Below are positions 22,085-35,078 of a stretch of 64,000 nucleotides of DNA, in pieces. The stretch's first letter is position 1. Each line of letters begins with the position of its first letter. The stretch is from Sesamum alatum (lineage: Eukaryota; Streptophyta; Magnoliopsida; Lamiales; Pedaliaceae), in NCBI GenBank assembly GCA_034509735.1, contig JACGWO010000011.1, positions 19,824,979 to 19,888,978 of the forward strand, given 5' to 3'. Made by a program: the position numbers and the translations under genes. The notes under the pieces were generated by a model. It did no database searches. It saw nothing but the letters and a program-made list of their open reading frames with translations, and was not told the origin of the DNA.

Positions 22085-24150
22085 TGAAAGACCGTATATC
22101 GGCCCAGGAGGCGCGCAGCGGAAGCCTGGGAAAGGGGTAAACATGCATAAATGGAATTTAAAATCGGATCAAGGGGTGTTCCCTTGATTCTCCCAGGCGT
22201 TCGGTGTATCTCATGAATACAAGCAACATTAAACATAATTCATGGAGGCCTAGGCTAAAAGAGAAAAAAACAAGAAATGTAACAAGGATACATACTCTCA
22301 TAGTTTTCTTTGTTCGGCTACACGCATTGTTCCGGGATTTTCCACCAAAATCTCAACATAGAGAACCTCTAAAAAAGTCCACGCAATTCACCGAAATGCG
22401 TTGATTCTCTCGTGCTAGCAAGATATCAAAGGAGAGAACAATTGACCAAACATTATTGATTAACGAGATCAATTATTCATATGTCCCCTTGTACTAAACA
22501 AGACGACAAGGAAAACACTTTTAGAGGAGCGTGAGAGAGAGATGGCCGAGAGAGAGAGGGATGTCGAGACAGATGCAGAGTTGTGAGAGATGTGTGTGTG
22601 ATTGTGTGTGTGTTTGAGTATTTATATGATAAGTTCATATAATCCTACTCAATTTCTTCCAAAGGGACACACCCTAATCAACTAAGGACTTGACCTAGTC
22701 AACCCTAATCAATTTAGGATTTGACAGAGTCAAACCTAATCAACTTAGGATTTAACCTAGTCAAACTTTATCCTAGCCATCCATCTCAAAAAACCCCTAC
22801 ATCAAATCGTCCATCCAATCTTGATGGGCTTTATGGAATGGACCTATTAAATCTAATTTAAATAGCCCGAGGTCCAATGGACTTTATTTATTAAATCTAA
22901 TTAGTACTTAAGCCCAAAATAATAATTTCCACCTTTTAATATAATCAAACGGGAAATCCCAACCTCTAAATTCATAAATCCATTTATGATTTAGACCCAA
23001 TTAATCCAATGATCCATAGTGGCTCGTCACTCCAATAGGGGGTTAATTTAATCCAATTAAATTATTTTATCTCCAGGAATTAATTCCAAATTAATTCCTT
23101 TACTTCCAGTGAATTATGTGTGACTCTTTAGGTTCACCTTCAGCTAAATTTGGGCCAATCCCCGATTATACCATAACCAGAATTCATCCGTCACCAAGGG
23201 TGGCCGTCTAGCAACGGTCCATGGCACTAGAGACTAGGTGAAAATATAGCGTGAACATTTAAGCTCACAAATGCATACGAGTACAATCCTTCCATCTAAC
23301 ATCTCACAGCTATAATTTAGGGCATGGAATATGGACGTCGGTTCCCATCCTTGACTTAAGTAACTATACGTAAAGCTTGAGCTACTCATTTACCCTACTA
23401 AAACGTCACGGGGATCCCATCCTACTGTTCAATCACTTTGGCCAAGAATTCTAAGGGGAACGAGCCTCAAAGTTTACATAAGACACTACTGTCAAACATT
23501 GAATGGAGATGGATTCTGTCTTGGAACGCACCGTCTTTGCTGCACATTCTGACTACACTAAATAGAGCTAATAGCAACCAAGTCTTTTGACATGGTAGCC
23601 TATCGCCAAACCTAAGACACAGGTATAGCGTGCATGTGATTGCCGTGGTTCCTCAAGTCCGAGGTCTAATCTTGTACGATCGGAGCCAAGAATGCCAGTC
23701 ATACCAACAAAGCCCCTTCAGGCTTCCATATGACGATCCCGTGAGTCACCTCAGTCAGTCCACCCTAAGTCGACTGAATCACTAATATTGCATGGACGAC
23801 CCTTGTGACTTGTTGATGAAACACGACTGCGATCCTTAGTGCAAGTCTTACTTGGACCCTCGATACCATATCTCGAGGTCCTTGACTTGGAGCATTTTAG
23901 ACCGATCCACAAAAATTGGCTTCATGACTGCTAACCTATGTCCAGTGCAGCTTCTTGGATTCACATATCTGGTCTGTGGGCTTTGTTGTGTAATGAACAG
24001 TAATAAATATGCTATAAATGAACACAATAAAGTATAACATGCAAAAAATTAAATCTCACTTTTATTCAACACGTAAATGTCATATTACACCAACATTGTC
24101 AGAAATTTAGTAAGCCCAATAAAATTGATTCACGGTCACCTATTCTAACA
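22085..24150 (-). repeat. Outer copia 3' LTR
   Basis: About 2.07 kb, reads TGAAAGACC to TTCTAACA on the plus strand, so TGTTAGAATAGGTGACC is its start on the minus strand. It pairs with 48566-50606 (same order of words, for example CAAGGGGTGTTCCCTTGATT against CAAGGGGTGCTCCCTTGATT). Short ORFs inside are not genes. Confidence 0.88.
22619..22626 (-). promoter_or_regulatory. TATA box in outer copia LTR
   Basis: TATAAATA on the minus strand, followed by a CA-rich stretch, at the same relative place as in LTR1 and LTR3. Likely the LTR promoter. Confidence 0.55.
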
Positions 24151-24165
24151 ATCTCCATTTGACCT
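24151..24165 (-). other. Polypurine tract of outer copia
   Basis: On the minus strand GGTCAAATGGAGAT directly precedes TGTTAG of the 3' LTR, the expected place for plus-strand DNA priming. Confidence 0.65.
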
Positions 24166-24236
24166 AAAGCCAATCACTCATATGCCTTAAACCCATCTTC
24201 CCAAGATGTTGAGCATGAGCGATCTTTGACATGGGC

Positions 24237-25660
24237 TTAGTCAATGGGTTCGCTATATTTTTGCTGGCTGACTCGATCTATCCAAACTTCACCTCTTCCC
24301 ACCATCTCCCTGAGCAAGTGGTAGCGTCTAAGAATATGTTTGGACCGGTGATGAGATCTCGGTTCCTTTGCTTGCGCTATAGCCCCATTGTTATCACATA
24401 AGATAACTACTAGCTCAACAATGTTAGGCACCACACCCAACTCTTGGACGTAGTTTTTCATTCAAAACCGCTTCCTTAGTAGTTTCCGAAGCTGCTGTGT
24501 ATTCAGCTTCAGTGGTGGAATCGGTTGTGGTATCCTGCTTGGACCTCTTCCAAGCGACCTCTCCACTATTAAGCCTGAATACAAAACCTGACTGAGACTT
24601 CACATCATCATCGTCCGAATGAAAGCTAACATTACTAAAACAATCTAATATCAACTCTCCACCGCCATAGACCAAGAACATATATTTAGTCCTTCTTAGG
24701 TACTTAAGAATGGTATTTAGCGCAATCCAGTGTGCCTTAACTACGCCGGCTTGATATATGTTGGTTATGCTCAAAGCATAAGCGACGTTAGGCCTTGTGC
24801 ACTGTACGACATATTGGATGTTGCCTATGGTGGAGGCATAGAGGATGTCCTTCATCCTTTCAAGCACCTCATCAGTCTTAGGAGAGTGCTTCTTGGATAA
24901 CTTGACCCCACGCCTCATGAGAAGGAAACCTCGTTTGGAGTTATCCATCTTGAATGTTTTCAAGACTTTCTCAACATACGAGTTTTGGGTAATTCCTAAC
25001 ATCCGTCTAGATCTATCCTTGAAGATCTTGATTCCAAGGATGTAGGAAGCTTCACCCAAATCATTCATGGAGAATTGAGTGGACAACCATGCTTTTGTGT
25101 CACCTAACATCCTGACATCATTCCCAATGAGCAGGATGTCGTCCACATAAAGCACCAGGAATACTACTGAGTTACTGACCTTCTTGTATATACAAGGGTC
25201 GTAGTCATTCTTGATGAAATCATATCCCCGTATGACTTCATCAAAATGAATATTCCAACTTTGGGATGCTTGTTTGAGGCCATAGATGGACTTCTAGAGA
25301 TTGCAGACCTTATTCTCTTCTCCAACGATAATGAATCCCTCCGACTGATCCATATAGATCTCTTCCTCAATGATGCTATTAAGGAAGGTCGTATTCACGT
25401 CCATCTGCCATATTTCATAGTCACACCATGTAGCTACGGCGAACAGAACCCGAACGACTTAGCCATGGCTATTGGCGAATAGGTTTTCTCAAAGTCGACC
25501 CCAAGCTGCTGAGTGTAACCTTTGGCCACAAGCCTGGCCTTAAAGGTAGTCACCTACCCATTAGCTCTAAGCTTGCGCTTATAGACCCATTTACACCCAA
25601 CAGGTTTAACACCCTCGGAAGGATCTACCAATGTCCAGACTTGGTTCGAGCTGATGAAGT
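24237..25660 (-). pseudogene. Copia reverse transcriptase and RNase H
   Basis: Minus strand from about 25640: a VGCKWVYK-like start, motif A QMDVNTTFLN (about 25377-25408), IYGLKQAS, then an open frame from 25155 with catalytic YVDD at 25138-25149, LGEASYILGIKIF and the RNase H segment SQSGFVFRLNSGEVAWKRSK, TTEAEYTAAS. The RNase H motif usually reading Y-T-D-A-S-F reads F-S-N-V-S-F, so its first Asp is lost. A frameshift near 24440 moves the end (LCDNNGAIAQAKEPRSHHRS) into another frame, closing at 24237. The 243-codon open stretch is the longest coding ORF in the window. The RT would copy element RNA in the cytoplasmic particle. Confidence 0.9.
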
Positions 25661-26099
25661 CCATTTTGGTTCATGGCCTCAAGTCACTTCCTCGAATCGA
25701 TGTCCGACATCGCGTCCCCATATGTCTTTGGATCATTGTCCAATTACCCGGTCACGCCTAAGAAGCTATATCGCTCGGAGGGCGTGGCACTCTTGCTGAC
25801 CTACTGAGGATTGAAACATTATTAGTGGGAATGATGAGCGCAAACATGGCAGGAGCTGTCAGTTGTGGTACCTCAGTTGGCCCCGCAGGAGGTTGCTCAA
25901 CATGTTGGGCCACAAGACGTTGCTCAACATGCTAAGCCTCAAGAGGTTGCTCAACACGCTAGGTACTTAACCAAAAATCCTTTGACGTAGGTTCTGCAAC
26001 TCTTGATACTGATGACTGAGATGCCTCACTTGATTCCTCTAGGAACAGCTTATCGCGCTGGGAATCCGGGAAAACCTTTTTCCAAGAAGACTGCATTCC
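25661..26099 (-). pseudogene. Copia integrase C-terminal and linker region
   Basis: Short minus-strand segments such as PSEQKVF-like and repeated QPVEQ-like words (with GTTGCTCAAC repeated three times near 25890-25955) lie between integrase and RT. The linker of copia Pol is variable, and here it is broken by many stops. Confidence 0.5.
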
Positions 26100-27345
26100 T
26101 TAAGGCAAATACCTTTTGCTCAGAGGGGTCATAAAAGTAATAACTGCAGTTTTTTTTAGATAGTCAATGAACCTACACAATCTAGACCTCGACTCTAGCT
26201 TGTCTCCCACTAATGTCTTGATGTATGCAGGGCTACCCCATACTCTCAAGTATTTGTAGGATGCAGGCTTGCGATGCCATATCTGATATGGTGTCTGGGC
26301 CACAGCTTTGGACGGCATAATGTTTAGTAACTTAGCCATTGTCTCAAGTGCATAACCCCAGAAAGACAAGGGCAGCTCGGTTAAGCTCATCATGAATCGA
26401 ACCATGTCCAATAGAGTTCGATTCCTCCTTTTATAGACCTCGTTTAACTAAGGTGTCCCGGGAGATGTCCACTGAGAGATAATATCGTTTTATTTAAGAT
26501 AATCAAGGAATTCGCCATCTCAGTATGATCGAAGGATTTTAATGTTACAGCCAGTTTGGTTCTCGACTTCAAGTCTGAATTTTTTAAACCTCGAAAGAGC
26601 TTCAGACTTGTACCTTATTAGGTAAACGTAACCATACCGTGAGTGATCATCGGTAAAAGTTATGAAGTAAGAGAAGCCACCTCTAGCTTGAGTATTCAGT
26701 GGCCTACACACGTCTGTATGGATCAAATCCAATAGACCAGCAGCAAGCGTGCTTTGTCCTACAAAGGGCTTCTTGGTCATTTTTCCTTTTAGATAGGACT
26801 TGGAGGCTGGCAGGTTATCCAAATTGTCTATTTCTAGACTCTTCGAATCTACCAACCTTCGAATCCTGTCTTGAGAGATGTGACCCAGCCTTGCATGCTA
26901 CAACTGTGTGTTCTCAAGATTGTCTACTTTATGTTTGTTTTGAGCAGTCATGATCGAATTAGACTTTTGCAGAATGTAAAGACCATTGTTAAGTTTGCCT
27001 AGCAGATGAGAAAATCCATCTTTCATGAAATAAAAGCAATTTTTATTGATAAAAAATTCAAAGCCACTATTGTGTAACAACGAAATGGAAATGATTTTTT
27101 TTTTATCATGCTAGGTACATAATAACAATTCTTTAATTCTAGCCTAACATGATCACTAACTATTAAGCTAACGGTTCCTACAGCTTAAGCAGCAACGGCC
27201 TTGCCATCACAGAGCCTTAAGACCATATTGTCTTTACTTAGTCTTTTGCTTCTTTTCAACACCTATAGATCATTGCAGATGTGAGCTTCACAGTCGGTAT
27301 CTAATACCCAAGAAGCAGATTTAGTGACCATATTAACCTCAACAA
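26100..27345 (-). pseudogene. Copia protease, GAG-pre-integrase and integrase
   Basis: Reading leftward from 27345: a protease active-site stretch like SASWVLDTD, then INKNCFYFMKDG, NNGLYILQKS and DNLENTQ (GAG-pre-integrase), a frameshift, MVDSKSLEIDNLDNLPASKS, KGKMTKKPFVGQS, LIHTDVC with the first integrase Asp, FITFTDDHSRYGYVYL, a broken GTPQLNG-like segment near 26455, and LPLSFWGYALET, PYQIWHRKPASYKYLRVWG. The order protease-integrase before RT is diagnostic of copia. At least four frame changes are present. It would insert element cDNA into the chromosome. Confidence 0.88.
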
Positions 27346-28224
27346 CAAACATACCTTGCTCGAAAAGGAATTTGGGGCAATCCCTCTTCCAATGCCCTTT
27401 CTCACGGCAATGTACGCATATGTCATTTGTCTTCGACTGTTGCTATGAACCAACCTTCCTCTTTCCCTTGCCTTTCCCCACTTTAGCAACGAGAGTGCTC
27501 TTAGCACTAGCAGTAGCTAAAACGACTTTTCCCTTACCCTTCTTCCTCCTCCAGCGTCCGGCCCTCTTACCTTTCAGTTTAGAATTTAGAAGTCGAAGCC
27601 TCTCTCATCAGTACAGACGGCGCAGACTTCTTGGTCGTTGCCTCGTATTGGACCAAATTATTTATCAACTCATGTATGCCTTTCTCAAGTGCATTCATGT
27701 TGTAGTTAATAATGAATGGGTCAAAGAAGGGAGGAAGAGACTGAAGGATCACATCAATGAACGTCTCGTTATCGAGCCCTGTCTTGAGGTCCTCGAGCTT
27801 TTCCACTAGGGTAAGCATCTTGACCCCATGCTCATGTACAGAGGATCTTTCGGTCATCTTAGTTTCAAAAAATGCCTTCGTAGCAATATACCTAGTATGC
27901 TGATCCAGGACTATATAGCAATCCTTCATACGAGCCATTACGGAGGGAACATCGTCCAGCCTCTCCTACTGCTTCTGCATCTCATTTGTCATCGAGGCGA
28001 GTATGAGGCTGTAGATTTTGCTCATTATCCTCAAGCCATTTTTCGAACGTCTCACGTTCTTCGGGCTAGGATCCATCCGGTAAAGCCCGTGGAAGTGGCT
28101 TGTCAATGACGTAGCCTTGGTTCTCATAATTGATGACTATCATCAGATTGCGCAACCAGTCGTTATAGTTTGTTCAATTGAATTTGTTTGTCTCAACTAT
28201 GCAGGATAATGGATTCTTAGACAT
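27346..28224 (-). pseudogene. Copia gag with zinc knuckle
   Basis: The ATG at 28224 begins MSKNPLSCIV and continues with FNWTNYNDWLRNLMIVINYE, the usual copia Gag entry motif. A frame change leads to MTERSSVHEHGVKMLTLVEK, NETFIDVILQSLPPFFDPFI and GIHELINNLVQYEATTKKSA (27938 to 27579). A basic stretch follows, then the C-x2-C-x4-H-x4-C knuckle CVHCREKGHWKRDC at 27377-27418. It forms the particle and binds RNA. Start choice follows homology and the leader just upstream. Confidence 0.88.
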
Positions 28225-28463
28225 AATTCAATCTACATTTAAAAAATGAAAGCAGATAATCAGCAGATGATAATGATATTCAACAACGAATTAAAGATCG
28301 AACTTTAGTTATTAATCCTCCCACTATTTCTACAAAAACACCTCACTCTCTAAATCACATTTTCGGGAAATTTCATCCTAGTGGGCTTGAGGTCCACAAG
28401 CGATATTCTCCATACCCTACTTTTACGATTCGCATGAAAAATAACCTTGTGGGAGGTATTCTA
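28225..28463 (-). other. Outer copia leader, left part, ending at the inner copia insertion
   Basis: Matches, inverted, the leader before the inner gag (compare 32400-32560: GTGGGCTTGAGGTCCACAAG here against the inner element's complement). It ends at TTCTA (28459-28463) where LTR1 begins, and resumes at 46740 with TTCCA. Confidence 0.75.
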
Positions 28464-30536
28464 TGTTAGAATAGGTGACCAGAAAGTCAATGTGATTGGT
28501 TGTTCTGAAAACCATTTGTCAATCGTTTAACAAAAGTAATATTGTGTTGATGAATGTAGTAACGATTCATCATTGGCAGTGATGAGTTTGTTGTTCTTAC
28601 TGCTAACATTGAACGTCGTTCCGGTGTCACAACAAATGCCCACAGACCGAACATATGAATCCAAGAAGTTGGATTGTGCATAGATTGACGGTCATGGAAT
28701 CAACTTTTGTAGATAGATCTGAAACACTCCAAGTCAAGGACCTCGAGATTGGGTATCGATGGTCCTATAGAGACTTGCACTAAGGGTTGCATTCATTAGA
28801 TGAGTATCGTGTTTCATCGGTGACAGACGTTGGACGCCTATGCAATATTTGTAGGTTACTTGATGAGGGTAGTGCCGGCTGAATGAGGTAACTCGCGGGA
28901 ATGGTCATATGGAAGCCGCACGGGCTTGGTCAGTATGAGTTGTATTCCCAGTTTCGATAGTATGGGATTAGTCCTTAGACTTGAGGAATCCTGCCAGTCG
29001 CTTACATACGAAGGTTGTATCTATCTGGCAAGCAGTGATCGTGTCATAAGACATGGCCATCATAAGCCTTGTCCAGTGCAGTCAGAGTACATAAAGAGGA
29101 CGGTGGATTCCAAGATAGGATCTGTCCCTTGTCAAAGATTATGACAACGAGATCTCCTATGCGCTGTGAAACGGTTTAGACTCTCAAAGTCTATGACCAT
29201 AGCACTTGATTGAGTGGGAATGGATTTCCTACGACAAATATAGAGTTAAGCCTATCTCGAGTTTGAAGAATAGATACCTAAGTCAAGGATGAAAACCGAC
29301 ATCCTAATTCCATGTCCTAGACTAAGACCGGGAGACAAGCGACAGTAGGACCATACCTGTATGTAACTCGGAGCCTAAATGTTCACGCAACATATTCACC
29401 TAGTCTCTAGTGCCATGGACCATTGCTAGACGGCCACCCAAGGTGACGAACTACTTTGGTTATGATATAACAAGAAGTAGTTCCAAGTCTAGCTGAGGGT
29501 GAACGTAAAGAATCACACCTGCTTCACTGGATGTGAAAGGAGTTAATTAGGAATTAATTTTAGGGAAAGGTTTAATTTAATAAGATTAAATTATACTTCT
29601 TGGAAATTGAAGCATTCATAGATTAATTGGATTAATCGGGCTTGAATTCATAAATTGAATTTATGAATTTAATAAGCTTGGGCTTCTCTTTTAATTAGAT
29701 TAAAAGGGTGAATTCATTAGTGGGCTTGGAATATTAAATAGGATTTAATATAGAATCCACTGGACTTTGGACTATTTAATTTAGAATTAAATAGGCCCAT
29801 TCCATAGATCCCATCGAAAATGGATGAACGAGATTTGATCTAGAGATTGATGTGATGAAGGGCCATGATTAATTTGACTTAATCAATGCCTAGGTTGACT
29901 AGGATTTGACTAGGTCAAAATCCTATTTAAGTGTGCCTCTTTAGATGAGGTTGAGTAGGATTAGGAATAATAATTCCTTATAAATAGTCATAAACACACA
30001 CTTCACACACTAATCTCTATGCATTATGCCATCTCAAATCTCTCTCTCAATCTCGTCCAGTTCTCTTCACTTCCCCAAGAATTTCCATTTGTTCTTCTTG
30101 ATTTATCAAAATAGAACATAAGAGACGTCAATAGCATTAATCAATAGCGTTTTCTCAATGTCTCTTCTCCCCTAAACAAATTTTTGCTAGCACGAGAGTT
30201 CATTACTATTCGGTGAAGTGTGTGGACGATTTAGAGGGTCTCTATTTTGAGATTTTGGTGGAAAAACGGGGAACAATGAGTGTAGCCGAACGAAGAAGAC
30301 TACAAGGGTACGTTTCCTCTTTACATTTCTTGTTCTCCAATATTCTATGTCCACCATGTTGTGTCTTTCTTGAATATGAGATACACCGAACGCCTGGGAG
30401 AATCAAGGCCATACCCCTTGATTTATTTATGCATGTTTGATGTATGTTTAATTCCGTTTATTTTACGCCTTTGCAACTTTATATTCACAACCCCATGCTT
30501 CCGCCGCACCTCTCACGTGCTAATCTGCATGTTACA
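28464..30536 (+). repeat. LTR1, inner copia 5' LTR
   Basis: 2,073 bp from TGTTAGAATAGG to CTGCATGTTACA, followed by one base and the primer site. Related to the outer LTRs in inverse orientation and to LTR0. Contains the TATA box and CA-rich stretch near 29990-30010. ORFs inside are chance. Confidence 0.88.
29979..29986 (+). promoter_or_regulatory. TATA box in LTR1
   Basis: TATAAATA, about 550 bp before the LTR end, followed by ACACACACTTCACACAC. The equivalent in LTR2 reads TGTAAATA. Confidence 0.55.
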
Positions 30537-30537
30537 G

Positions 30538-30549
30538 TGGTATCAGAGT
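30538..30549 (+). other. Primer binding site (initiator tRNA-Met type)
   Basis: TGGTATCAGAGT one base after LTR1 matches the complement of the 3' end of plant initiator tRNA-Met, the common copia primer. Confidence 0.85.
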
Positions 30550-32638
30550 CTGGTTCGGTATGTAGGCCTAGACTTCTATGTGCTATACGTGTGTTTAAGC
30601 ATGTTTAACGTGTTTTAGTTTACGTTTGAAGCATGTTTAGCGTAGATCTTGTTTGGAATTTAATTTTGCATGGGATTTTGGATCTTGGATTTCTTGAATG
30701 TGTATATACATGTTCTTGGGTTGGAATTATCTTGTGGTTTAGAAAATTGCATGAAAATAGCAAAAGAGGGTGAAAAAAGGCATACCGACAGTAGCAGCAC
30801 ACTGGTCGTGCGCATAGGGGAGCGGCTGGGCGCGTGTGCAAGCAAGCGATTTTTACATGTGTTAATATTGCACAAATATTGGTTTTTTGGATTCTTGAAT
30901 ATGTGGTTATATTCTTGAATTGATGGTTATTGTGTTTAAGAAAATAAGCTGCAAGAAAAGGCGTTAAAACATGAAAAACATAAGTGACCGACATGCAGGC
31001 AACAGGGGAGGGCTCGTGCGCACACTGCTGCGAAGCAGCCACACGAGGAGTGTGCCTGTACGCGGGCCCACAGACGTGCGTCGTACGCAGGCTGTGCACC
31101 AGGCGCGCGCGGGCCTGGCTGGCAGTCCTGGACTGTTTTTCAGTTTTGCGTCGTTTTTCATGCATTTCCAAAAAATCTGATTTTTCTGTATTATTCTGGA
31201 AAATTTTCTGAACTAATTAACTTGGGGCATTTAATTTTGATTGAGATTGGTTATTTCCTATACTTAATATTGAATTGTTAATTATGGAAAAGAATTTTCC
31301 AACAAAAATCGTTGTGCATAGGTTGCACCATTATCCAATTTTTGGTGTTAATATTTTTCACGTAATTTCTGCACTTATTTACGGTATGGGATATCATATA
31401 TGTTTGAATAGCATGTTTACGTGATATGTGTATATATTTTCTTGCGTTAATTGGATTGACAAAGGATGATCACAAAGCCCCTAGACCACATGCATGGTTT
31501 ATTTACATTTATTTCTTGGGTTCGGGCCTGCGTGCCTTTTTGCATCTTCTTACCTCTCTCGTTTTTGCCTTCGAATAATAAGGCTTTATTTCTCCCTCCT
31601 AATGTACTACCCCAACTGCTGATTGGAGTTTCTTATTTTTTCAATGATGTAATGAGAGTAGACTAGGAGTGAGGTTTTATTTTTTGTCAATAAAAACTGC
31701 AAGGGAAGACAAGCCCAAGGCATTGGAGGCCCATGGAGGAGGCCATCCATTGGCCCACGGAGGTTATGGAGAGCCAAGAAGATGAAGAGGACATAGAAGG
31801 CCCATTACATGTAATGGGTTATAAAAATCTTGTAATAGTATAGGCCTACCCTTAGATTGACCATAGATCCGCTGTAGGCTCAATGGGTTTTGCATAGGTT
31901 TGCGCTTGTGATCATCCTACAGGGAGCGTGCTAGGTCTTATTTTGCATGCGATGTGTTTTATATCTTTGAGTATTCTATATGCTTCATGTATGTTTGCCT
32001 TTATGCTTAGAATATTCCTATGATTACTCATGCAAAACACTTAATATGTGATGAGGTCTCGTTCTAAAAAAACTCTTAACTTGGTTGGACCAAGCTAAAA
32101 TATTAGACCCCTAAGTGGTCCATCCAAGCCTTCCATCCATGACAAAATGAGGAAGCTTGTTTCAGTCAATTGCGTGGTCTTACGAGTCGTGGCACGTCTT
32201 TTGTCCTGAAAATAAGCTGCACGTTTGTTGTGAACGAAGTGAATACACTCCTGTTTCCTATCTCACGAGTCATGGGGTAAGCAGTGAGTGCTATGATTCG
32301 GTTGATGGGTGGTGTCTAACGCCTGAATAACGTGATTCGCTTGGAAATCATCGGGATCACGTGAAAAGGTAAGGCAAAATATCTTGGGGATCTCGTTGGA
32401 TGAGAATGGTATGGAATACCTCCCACTATGTTATTTTCCATGCGAATCATAAAAGTGGGGTATGGAGAATTTCGCTTGTGGACCCTAAGCCCACTAGGAA
32501 TCCGTTCCCAAAACCCCGTTTGAGAGTGATGGACTTTCGTAGAAATAGTGGGAGAGGTTAAGGACTAAAGACCGAGTCTTAACTTAAATTTAATATTACT
32601 TCATTCTGCTTACTATATTCTGCTTTATATATTGTGAA
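30550..32638 (+). other. Inner copia leader (first copy)
   Basis: Untranslated leader of about 2.1 kb before gag. It carries two GC-rich patches with many CGCGC words (30800-30850 and 31000-31125) in AT-rich surroundings, and gene-free sequence with purine-rich GGCCCATGGAGGAGGCC words near 31720. Arg/Ala-rich ORFs on both strands here are composition artefacts. Confidence 0.7.
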
Positions 32639-33500
32639 TGTCTGAGTATCCACCAAAATGCATTACTAAGAGGCTAGTTAATGGAACCAACTACACGAAT
32701 TGACTGTGAAATCTTAAGATGGTCTTAGATTTCCAGTACCTTAACTCACATGCCGGATGAGGATGTTCCTCAACCCTTGCCGGAGGGGTCGTCAACTAAA
32801 GCAATGCTTGGCGTTCAAAAGTTGAAGGACGACCACCGGCTAGTTAACAACATCGTACTAGCCTCGATGATAAACGAGATCTAGAAGTAGTACTACTAGT
32901 ATGATGATGTTGGCTCTATTATGCTTTATTTGCATGATGTCTATGCGGTCCCGGACCAGCATGTAGGATATAATGCACTGAAGGCATTTTTGGAGCTAAG
33001 ATGACGAAAGGAACATCTGTACATGAACATGGAATGATGATGCTATCCCTCGTAGAGAAGCTCAATAGACCTCCATGTTGGTTTTGAAATAGAGACGTAC
33101 ATTGACGTGACCATTCAGTCTCTTCCTCCCTCCTATGAACCATTTATTATCAACATGAATGATCTTGAAAGAGATTTTCATAGGTTGATAATTATGTTGG
33201 TCTAGTACGAGGCAATGATTAAAATCTACGCTGTTGGTACTAGTAGGAGAGGCTTCAACCTCTATAGCGAAAGGCAAAGGTGCTAGACGCCAAAAGAGAA
33301 AGAAGGCTAAGGTGACATCAGCTGCTAGCACTTCGAGTGTTGTTCCTATTACACCGCAAGGTGGAGGTAAAGGAAAGAGTAAAAGGGTTCAGCAGTCAAG
33401 TTCATAGATTCCCAAGAACGTATGTATTTACTGTCGTAAAGAGGGCCATTGGAAGAGGAAGTGTCCTAAACCCCTCTCCAATGAAGATAAAATTTGATAT
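32639..33500 (+). pseudogene. Inner copia gag (first copy)
   Basis: The ATG at 32639 begins MSEYPPKCITKRL, then NGTNYTN and NLKMVLDFQYLN, a copia Gag entry. After several stops, MTKGTSVHEHGMMMLSLVEK-like residues lie near 33000-33060, then a basic linker. The zinc knuckle CIYCRKEGHWKRKC is at 33423-33464. Protease and integrase segments expected next are not readable. Confidence 0.8.
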
Positions 33501-35078
33501 TGAGTATTATCATGATCACTTTACTCTGTTTACCGTTCTTTTCACAAATCTGTAGGTGGTTTTCATAAAGTGATAAGGATTAGAAAGCCAAGAATAGTTC
33601 TAGGATTCAATAATGGCAAGGCCATTGCTGAAAAGCACTACAGACTTGTTAGGCTTATAATTGTGATTATGTTTGGATAGTTTATAGGAATTACGAAACT
33701 TAGCATAATCAAAAGTATGTCTCTTTGTTGGACAAAGGTTTTATTTCATAATATTTGATCAACAAAATTATTGAATATTAATTCATGTTTGTTAGTGTTT
33801 ACACGAAAATTCCTAGAACACCATCCCATAAAAAGTTTATGAATACTCAAATTCAAATGATCTAAATGGATTAATCATGACCAACTTACAGATTGGCATC
33901 CGCCATAGTTAGGGCAGTTTTCTATTATTAAAGATAAGTAAATTGGAAGGTTCGATGAAATTAAAAATAGACGATTCGAATTGACTAAATTTACAAGTCT
34001 ATTCTGAAGAAGAAAAACTCCGATAACGCTTTGTTGGATAAAGTAGGCTTGCCAAATAGTCTATTAGATGGGATCCAGTAAGACAACTGTAGGCTATTGA
34101 ATACACAAGACCATGAGGGGGTTCAGAAGTTTGAAGGTCCCATATGAGGTTTGGAATTAGAATTGAGGTGGTGAATTGGAAACGGTCGCAAAATTGAACC
34201 TATTTCAATAGGATCAAAAAGGTTGTGCATTTAGTAGGAGCTCTTGAGCATCCGGTTGAGAATGAAATTCTCAATGAAATGCTTCCCGTACAGGTCAAAT
34301 ATGTCGGTCTCTGATAAAGGGAGTGATCGAACCTCGTTGGACGAAGGTCGATCAAACTTTCACCAAATTACCGTAGCCCGTGTAGTCGTAGACTCAAGAA
34401 TTGCCAACGTGAGGAATGTGGCATTTTGCTAGGAGTCACGCACCATGGTTTGGCAAGCCTGTGTCCCGACAAAGTCCTTAAGGATGTAGGAGGATCCAAC
34501 ATACGTCAAGGGACTAGTGGGAGATAAATTAGACTTGGTATCTGATTTGTACAGGTTTACGGCAGAATAATGCTAATGTTGCTTATAATCGCATTTTTTA
34601 CGTAAACTGATCATATTACAGTCCCTTAAGAACAAGCCCGAGTGTCGTAGAGGCACGAGTGATCGGGATAAGTTCGTTCAAATTTGGATAGTGATCCAGA
34701 CGACCTGTGGAACGTGATGTTGGACATCATAGTCGGATTTATGGAGAGGAGCCATAGATACCGCTAGAAAATTCAAACAAGGTTTGAAACACCTTATAAC
34801 TGGAATAATCATTTTGACGAGCTCATATGGAGTATGATTCAGTCTTGAACGACGTAGGTGATCAGTGGGAGTAGAAATTGTGTTCTAAGTGTTTAAGTGT
34901 GTAGTGTCTTGTTCATCATTGATGAATTCAAGACGTTAGGAATCACTTAGACACAACCGTAACTCACGAAAATTCTCCATGACATATTAGGGTACCCACA
35001 TACATAGCGTGGATTGAGCTGTTCAAAACTCAGTCATGATAGACTGATGAAAAAGCTCAGATGTGTAGAGGGATAAGT
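33501..35078 (+). other. Inner copia internal region without recognisable pol
   Basis: A short LGFNNGKAIAEKHYR-like segment near 33590 may be protease/pre-integrase. Otherwise no integrase or RT motif is readable through 35078. The 34330-35078 part recurs at 44415-45163 in the second copy. Confidence 0.6.

Larger units (their letters stand above)
15328..22143. repeat. R1: first copy of a 6.6-6.8 kb duplicated block
   Basis: The block starting TGTGTTAGTTTATAT here recurs from 35079 in the same order: AT-rich leader, tRNA-Val, L1 fragment, unassigned stretch, TGATACCAC site, long-TIR MITE, LTR0 start, and the first 59 bp of the outer copia LTR. By eye the copies agree at about nine of ten bases. 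R1 retains 206 bp (about 20271-20476) that R2 lost. Upstream of 15328 the two loci are unrelated. Confidence 0.92.

Noticed and set aside
30620..31171. Long Arg/Ala/Cys-rich ORFs in both strands, also at 41758-42096 and 47979-48442
   Set aside because: They coincide with CpG-dense leader modules where stop codons are rare. No domain and no conservation of frame.
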